From Rallus limicola (lineage: Eukaryota > Chordata > Aves > Gruiformes > Rallidae): a stretch of 64,000 bases of DNA. A model generated the notes under the pieces. It was not told the origin of the DNA, ran no database searches, and saw only the letters and a list, made by a program, of their open reading frames with translations. The stretch spans positions 6,639,990 through 6,703,989 of the forward strand of contig JAKCOZ010000011.1 of NCBI GenBank assembly GCA_022605955.1. Direction: 5' to 3'. A program made the position numbers and the translations under genes. Of this stretch, positions 59,778-64,000 are shown in pieces (position 1 is the stretch's first letter; every line of letters begins with the position of its first letter).

Positions 59778-61473
59778 CAAATACCAAAGGCGTTGCCATG
59801 CAGGTGTTTGGCACGTTCAGGCTGGAGTTTTGTTCTGAATTCAAATCCTACAAAGAAGAACTGACTTCCCTGAAACATGAGAAGCTGGATGGGTAGGTTT
59901 TTTTTGCATTGCCAGTCTGGTTTGTACCACCTTGTGTGATATAACAGTTTTCCCAACTCAAGAGGCACTTGTTAGCATTCTTGCTTGTGCAAAGGACATA
60001 AATGCCTGAGCCACTGTACTACACTGACAATAAAGCCAATGCAAACAGACTAACCAAAGGCATTATCTAAATTTCATGTCCTTTTAATATTTCAAAACAG
60101 TATTTTATTTCCATTTGCATCCAAGCTACTGAAGTGACTCCCTTTCTTGGCACTCCTTCAGGGAAAGCAAGCAAATGACTTCCTCCTGGAGTTAGTTAGG
60201 GGCAGGGTATGTCACCATGGTTTTGGCACTGATGTGTAGCTTCCTCCTTGCTTTCAGATGCAGGGTTGGGTTTATCTGACCTGCTGTGCAGGTCACTGCG
60301 CGTTGCCATTGCAGTCGGTGGGGAGGGAGGTGACTCTTCCAGGCCACAGACCATCTCACCTAAAATAGAAATCTAAAACAGGCCTGGTGACTCACATCCC
60401 AAATGCCTGTTGCTGCCCAGGGACTGTAGAGGTGACAGGGGACCTGGCTCAGAGGCAGATGCCAATATTGTGACTGTCTAAAGATAGGTCAGAGACTTCC
60501 CTGAAGGCTGGGAAGGACTGCCAGGAAACTGGTGAGACCAACTAGTGTCTGTGTCTAGGAATCCAGTACATGTCTGCCTTTGGGTGTGGGAAAATGGTGA
60601 AGAGCATTTCTGTGCAGCTTTTTAATTATTTTTTTTAAATACACACAATTATTCCTGAATGGACATGAAAAGTTAGAATTTAAATCTGTATTTAGGAACC
60701 AAACCTGGAAGCTGCTCAGCACCTTTGAAAATCAGGCCAGTTATTTAAATACTTTGGTAAACACACACATAAAAAACAGCCATAAGACACCCTGATACCT
60801 TGACCTTGCAGTTTAGTTACTCTGTAGATAACAAAACATAGAAGGTGTTAGGCAAAATGTGTGCAGTGACTGAGTCTTTGCCTTACAGGTGTTGATCTTA
60901 TGTGGAGGACCTTTAGAGTGTCTGTAGGACAGAGGTGTGACTATAAAGTCACAGTGGAACATGAGCTCCTGCATGTCCTGGGATTTTACCATGAGCAAAA
61001 TGGATCACAATGACTATGTTTAGATGTGGTGGGATGAAATTATGGAAGGTATGATGCAGGTCTGAAATGACTGAGAATCATCTGTAGATGCATATCCCGT
61101 TATTACAATGCTAAAATGTTTGCTTGTCTGCCTGCATGTTGAGAGCTGGACTGTTAGTTAGTCATGGGCAAAGCATTTTCAAAGATGTTCTGTAGCAAGT
61201 TTTATTTTTGGTCTTGCCTAATCACATGCTTATGTTTTTGTCTAGGTTTTTCATGTGCCTTTGGCAAACACAGTGACAGCAGTTTCTTTCCTTGATGACC
61301 TCAATACACCGTATGATTATGTGTCAGTCCTGCAGTAGGGGCCATATTCTTTCAACATCAATAACAACGTGCCTTCCATTACAACAAAAAATCCTGATTT
61401 TAATGAGATCATGGGCAGAGGTTGGATTTCAGCAGGGCTGACTTACTGAGGTTGAATCGCATGTACAATTGCA
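59778..61473 (+). pseudogene. MEP1A: Meprin A alpha remnant (astacin metalloprotease domain)
   Basis: Three decayed exons in correct order: about 59778-59892, 60889-61048 and 61246-61473. The first still reads FGTFRLEFCSEFKSY and ends DG at a GT donor. The phase joins the next exon, which opens with a TGA where the family has Trp, then after a frame slip gives [20 protein letters not shown], keeping the zinc site HExxHxxGxxH at 60960-60992. After a further frame change comes DYV, a TAG stop, and MWWDEIMEG. The third exon has LDDLNTPYDYVSVLQ, a TAG stop at 61335-61337, then GPYSFNINNNVPSITTKNPD. A one-base loss near 61412 follows, and LLRLNRMYNCSE in the shifted frame. Splice borders survive at 59893, 60888, 61049, 61245 and 61474. 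Location beside ANKRD66 is that of MEP1A in human. Signal peptide, propeptide and later MAM/TRAF exons were not securely found. A working copy elsewhere in the genome cannot be excluded. Confidence 0.88.
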
Positions 61474-62257
61474 GTGAGACCTTCTTCTGACACACCACTT
61501 TGAAAAGAATTACTCAAGCTTCATAGTAACATGGATGGGGTCATAAGAACACTTCACCTAGGGGATCTTCTCACAATGCTAAAAGAAACCGTAGGTCTTA
61601 CACAGCAGCAAACTCCATGGTGGCCAGATCCACATTTCCTTATAGAATAGCACCAGAGTGAATCCAGACTTTCCTGTAATATTACATGTAACAGTTACAG
61701 TTTCCTTATTGGATGATGATCATCATGCAGTTGATTATGATAACATCTTCAAGTAACACTAGTCTGGAATTGAGGTCTCCAAGAATCAGAGTATTCCAAC
61801 TTACTTTCTCTGCCTATCTGAAGTTTAAAAAGACAATTGGGGTCAGTAGCATCAAGTGTGATAATCATACTGTCCAGCTGCACTGGCAAAGCTATGAAAG
61901 TAACTGCTCCACATGCTGTACAGTACTGACATACTGTGTTAACATAAACCTTCATGTTTCCATTTGCTTCAGCAGAAAGGCTTCTGATGAGATAAGGCAA
62001 CAGAGCTTGTCCCAGACAGGCTTAGAGAAAATGATGGAAAGGAAAAACTGGCACATGGGGGACCAAGCTGGTTCCCACAAGGAAATACTCGTCCAGAGTG
62101 TGAGAAAGAGGTAATGTTCCTTTCAGGAACACATCATGCATGTGTGGTAACAGAGATGTACATGTGAAAGTCTGTGTAGTCTTGAGCTGTATTAAGAAGG
62201 TTAAATGCTGTATGTACAGAATGGGATTATCAGTAATAGCCTTATTTGATATTAATC

Positions 62258-62850
62258 ATAGAATCCTAGAATGTCCTGAGCTGGAAGGGACCCATAAGGA
62301 TCATTGAGTCTAACTCCTGGCTCCACACAGGGCCAGCCAAGTCAGAGCATGGCACTGAGCACATCATCCAGACACTTCTTGAACAATGCACTCAGTCACA
62401 TGCTCTGACTTGGCTGGCCAAGTCACAGAACCACAGGCTAGTTTGGGTTGGAAGGCACCTCAAGGCCCATCTAGTTCCAGTCCCCTGTCATGGGCAGGGA
62501 CACCCTCCCACTAGCCCAGGGTGCCCAAAGCCTCATCCAGCCTGGCCTTGAACCCTGCCAGGGATCCAGGGGCAGCCACAGCTTCTCTGGGCACCCTGTG
62601 ACAGGGCCTTATTACCCTCAGAATGAGGAATTTCTTCCTAATATCTAAATCTACTGCCTTTTAGTTTAAACCTATTACCCCTTGACCTGTTGCTCCCTGC
62701 CCTTATAACCAGCCCCTCTCCAGATTTCCTGTAGCACCTTTAGGTACTGGAAGGTGCTGTAAGTTCTCCCTGGAGCCTTCTCTTCTCCAGGCTGAACAAG
62801 CCCAACTCTCTCAGCCTGTCTTAATAGGAGAGGTGCTCCCACCCTCTTAA
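62258..62850 (-). mobile_element. Two adjoining CR1 LINE 3' ends
   Basis: A first reverse CR1 end (62258-62390: AATCATAGAATCCTAGAATG, TGAGCTGGAAGGGACCCATA) is followed at about 62420 by a second (GTTTGGGTTGGAAGGCACCT, AGCCCAGGGTGCCCAAAG, GGCAGCCACAGCTTCTCTGG) running to the RT tail near 62850. The second is of the same subfamily as 48230. Confidence 0.85.
62331..62419. repeat. 29-bp inverted repeat with 31-base loop
   Basis: The left arm 62331-62359 begins GGCCAGCCAAGTCAGAGCAT. The right arm 62391-62419 is its reverse complement at 27 of 29 positions, including 21 consecutive pairs. It sits at the junction of the two CR1 ends. Confidence 0.9.
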
Positions 62851-64000
62851 TGTACATGATAAAATACATTATTCCCAGCAGCTTCCAGCTTTACCTTGCT
62901 CTTTTAAATACGTAAGTGTGGGGTGGTGCTTAGTGGACAAACAGTGCTAATTGGGACCACACGTTGGGCAGAGCAGGAGATGAACCATACTTTGGGGGGA
63001 AACCATACAGGTGACACATGTAGTTTTAGATGGTCATTAGATTTTACCATGTTTTTATGACACATGAGAATAAAGATGTACAGAGATACCTAAGGTATTA
63101 GAAATACCCTCCTATGAGTGTTAATCACTGCATGCCTGATGCTAAATGTGACTCACAAATTTTTTGATAGAAGGGCTAATAATTTTAATTTCAAATGTTT
63201 ACTCCTTCCTTAAATCTCTTACCTGCATTTTAATGTCTCATGAAGAAATGACAGTTTGAGACTTTGCTGCTGTAAGTTGGTGGTAGCTGCATTGCAAAGA
63301 AGGGAGCTCCAGCAGACTGCCACAACTGACCTTGATGAAACTCCACAGAAATGAGTTGGGTGAGACTCTCCTCCTTTCATGCATGTGTTTACAGCATTTT
63401 AAAAGGTTTTCTAGCTTTTGCTTAAAGCTGAGACTCTGTGTACAATGAGTTCACTTGAGGCATCACTACAGAAATACACACAGAGGTGAATATGACAAAT
63501 ATTTGTGGACAAATTCTGACACTGAAACCAGTCCAGGAGCATCCATACAGGAAGCTGAGCTTCAGCAATGTGTGACGGAGCAGGGGGAAACCACCCTCAG
63601 AAGACTTCTTCAAGGGAGGGGATGCTGTGTGATACAGAGCCATATCAGGAGGGTGAAGCTGCTGCAAATTCAAAGTTCTCTTGAGATGCACCACACAGGG
63701 AGGCTGAAGGATGATCTGAAGCAAACCAGCAGTGTTTTCCCCTCTTCTGATAAGAGTGTTGCATGGGATCCCCATGATCTAGGGTTTGGCTCTGACCATG
63801 CTGATTTAGATATGTATAGAACCAACATGAGTACTTTCTGCAGTACTCTGATTGCTGCTGGGGCACAGGAACTGAGCAGAGCCTGTTGTTCTCAAAGGCA
63901 GTGGGAAGAGAAATGAGCACTGCAGAGGACTATCACATGGACAGTGCAAAAGTCCTCGAACAAAAAGGGTTCTTCTGAAAGTCAAGAGAAGTGAAGCTGG

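Larger units (their letters stand above)
61474..64000. other. Right-hand end of the window, downstream of the MEP1A remnant
   Basis: It contains one or two reverse CR1 pieces (62258-62850), an inverted repeat and an unexplained 153-codon open frame at 63455-63916. Further MEP1A exons would be expected here but are not readable with confidence. Confidence 0.45.

Noticed and set aside
61966..62111. Possible MEP1A MAM-domain exon ending at a GTAATG donor
   Set aside because: A short NW...GDQAG resemblance was not enough, and no acceptor or cysteine pattern supports it.

Overview
The window is vertebrate nuclear DNA, and almost certainly from a bird. Its intergenic and intronic DNA is littered with CR1 LINE 3' ends that finish in the ATTCTRTG-type tail, plus LTRs of avian endogenous-retrovirus type. 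The platelet-activating-factor acetylhydrolase protein resembles the chicken form as I remember it. Coding genes have spliced exons with GT/AG borders. I cannot assign a species or order.

The gene order matches the block that lies on human 6p12.3. From left to right it reads: SLC25A27 (UCP4, + strand, last six exons only, 260-5942); TDRD6 (+, one giant tudor exon plus four short ones, 8732-18688); PLA2G7 (-, ten exons with a secure frame and one candidate first exon, 20958-31174); IMP3 (+, intronless, 31388-31945); ANKRD66 (+, three coding exons, 39831-49876); one intact bitter taste receptor gene, TAS2R-type (-, 54442-55395); and the decayed astacin domain of a meprin A alpha (MEP1A) gene (+, about 59778-61473). 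IMP3 and the TAS2R gene are the members I would not expect from the human order.

Joined reading frames were checked by hand. SLC25A27 gives 195 C-terminal residues, TDRD6 2,173, PLA2G7 398 from the second-exon start, IMP3 185, ANKRD66 182 and TAS2R 317. The genes do not form one pathway. They are a mitochondrial carrier, a germ-granule scaffold, a lipid-mediator hydrolase, a ribosome-processing factor, an ankyrin protein, a chemoreceptor and a dead metalloprotease.

Two GC-rich islands mark promoters: 7780-9200 in front of TDRD6, and about 30560-32030 between the divergent PLA2G7 and IMP3. Gene-poor stretches (5943-7780, 18689-20957, 32000-39830, the second ANKRD66 intron, 49877-54441, 55396-59770 and 61474-64000) hold CR1 copies, solo or partial LTRs, a 330-bp minisatellite with an 18-bp unit, microsatellites and small local duplications.

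The most interesting observations are the MEP1A wreck with its zinc-site motif still readable, the IMP3/PLA2G7 shared CpG island, the minisatellite just before the last ANKRD66 exon, and a near-perfect 29-bp inverted repeat at 62331-62419. I found no clearly new biological system.
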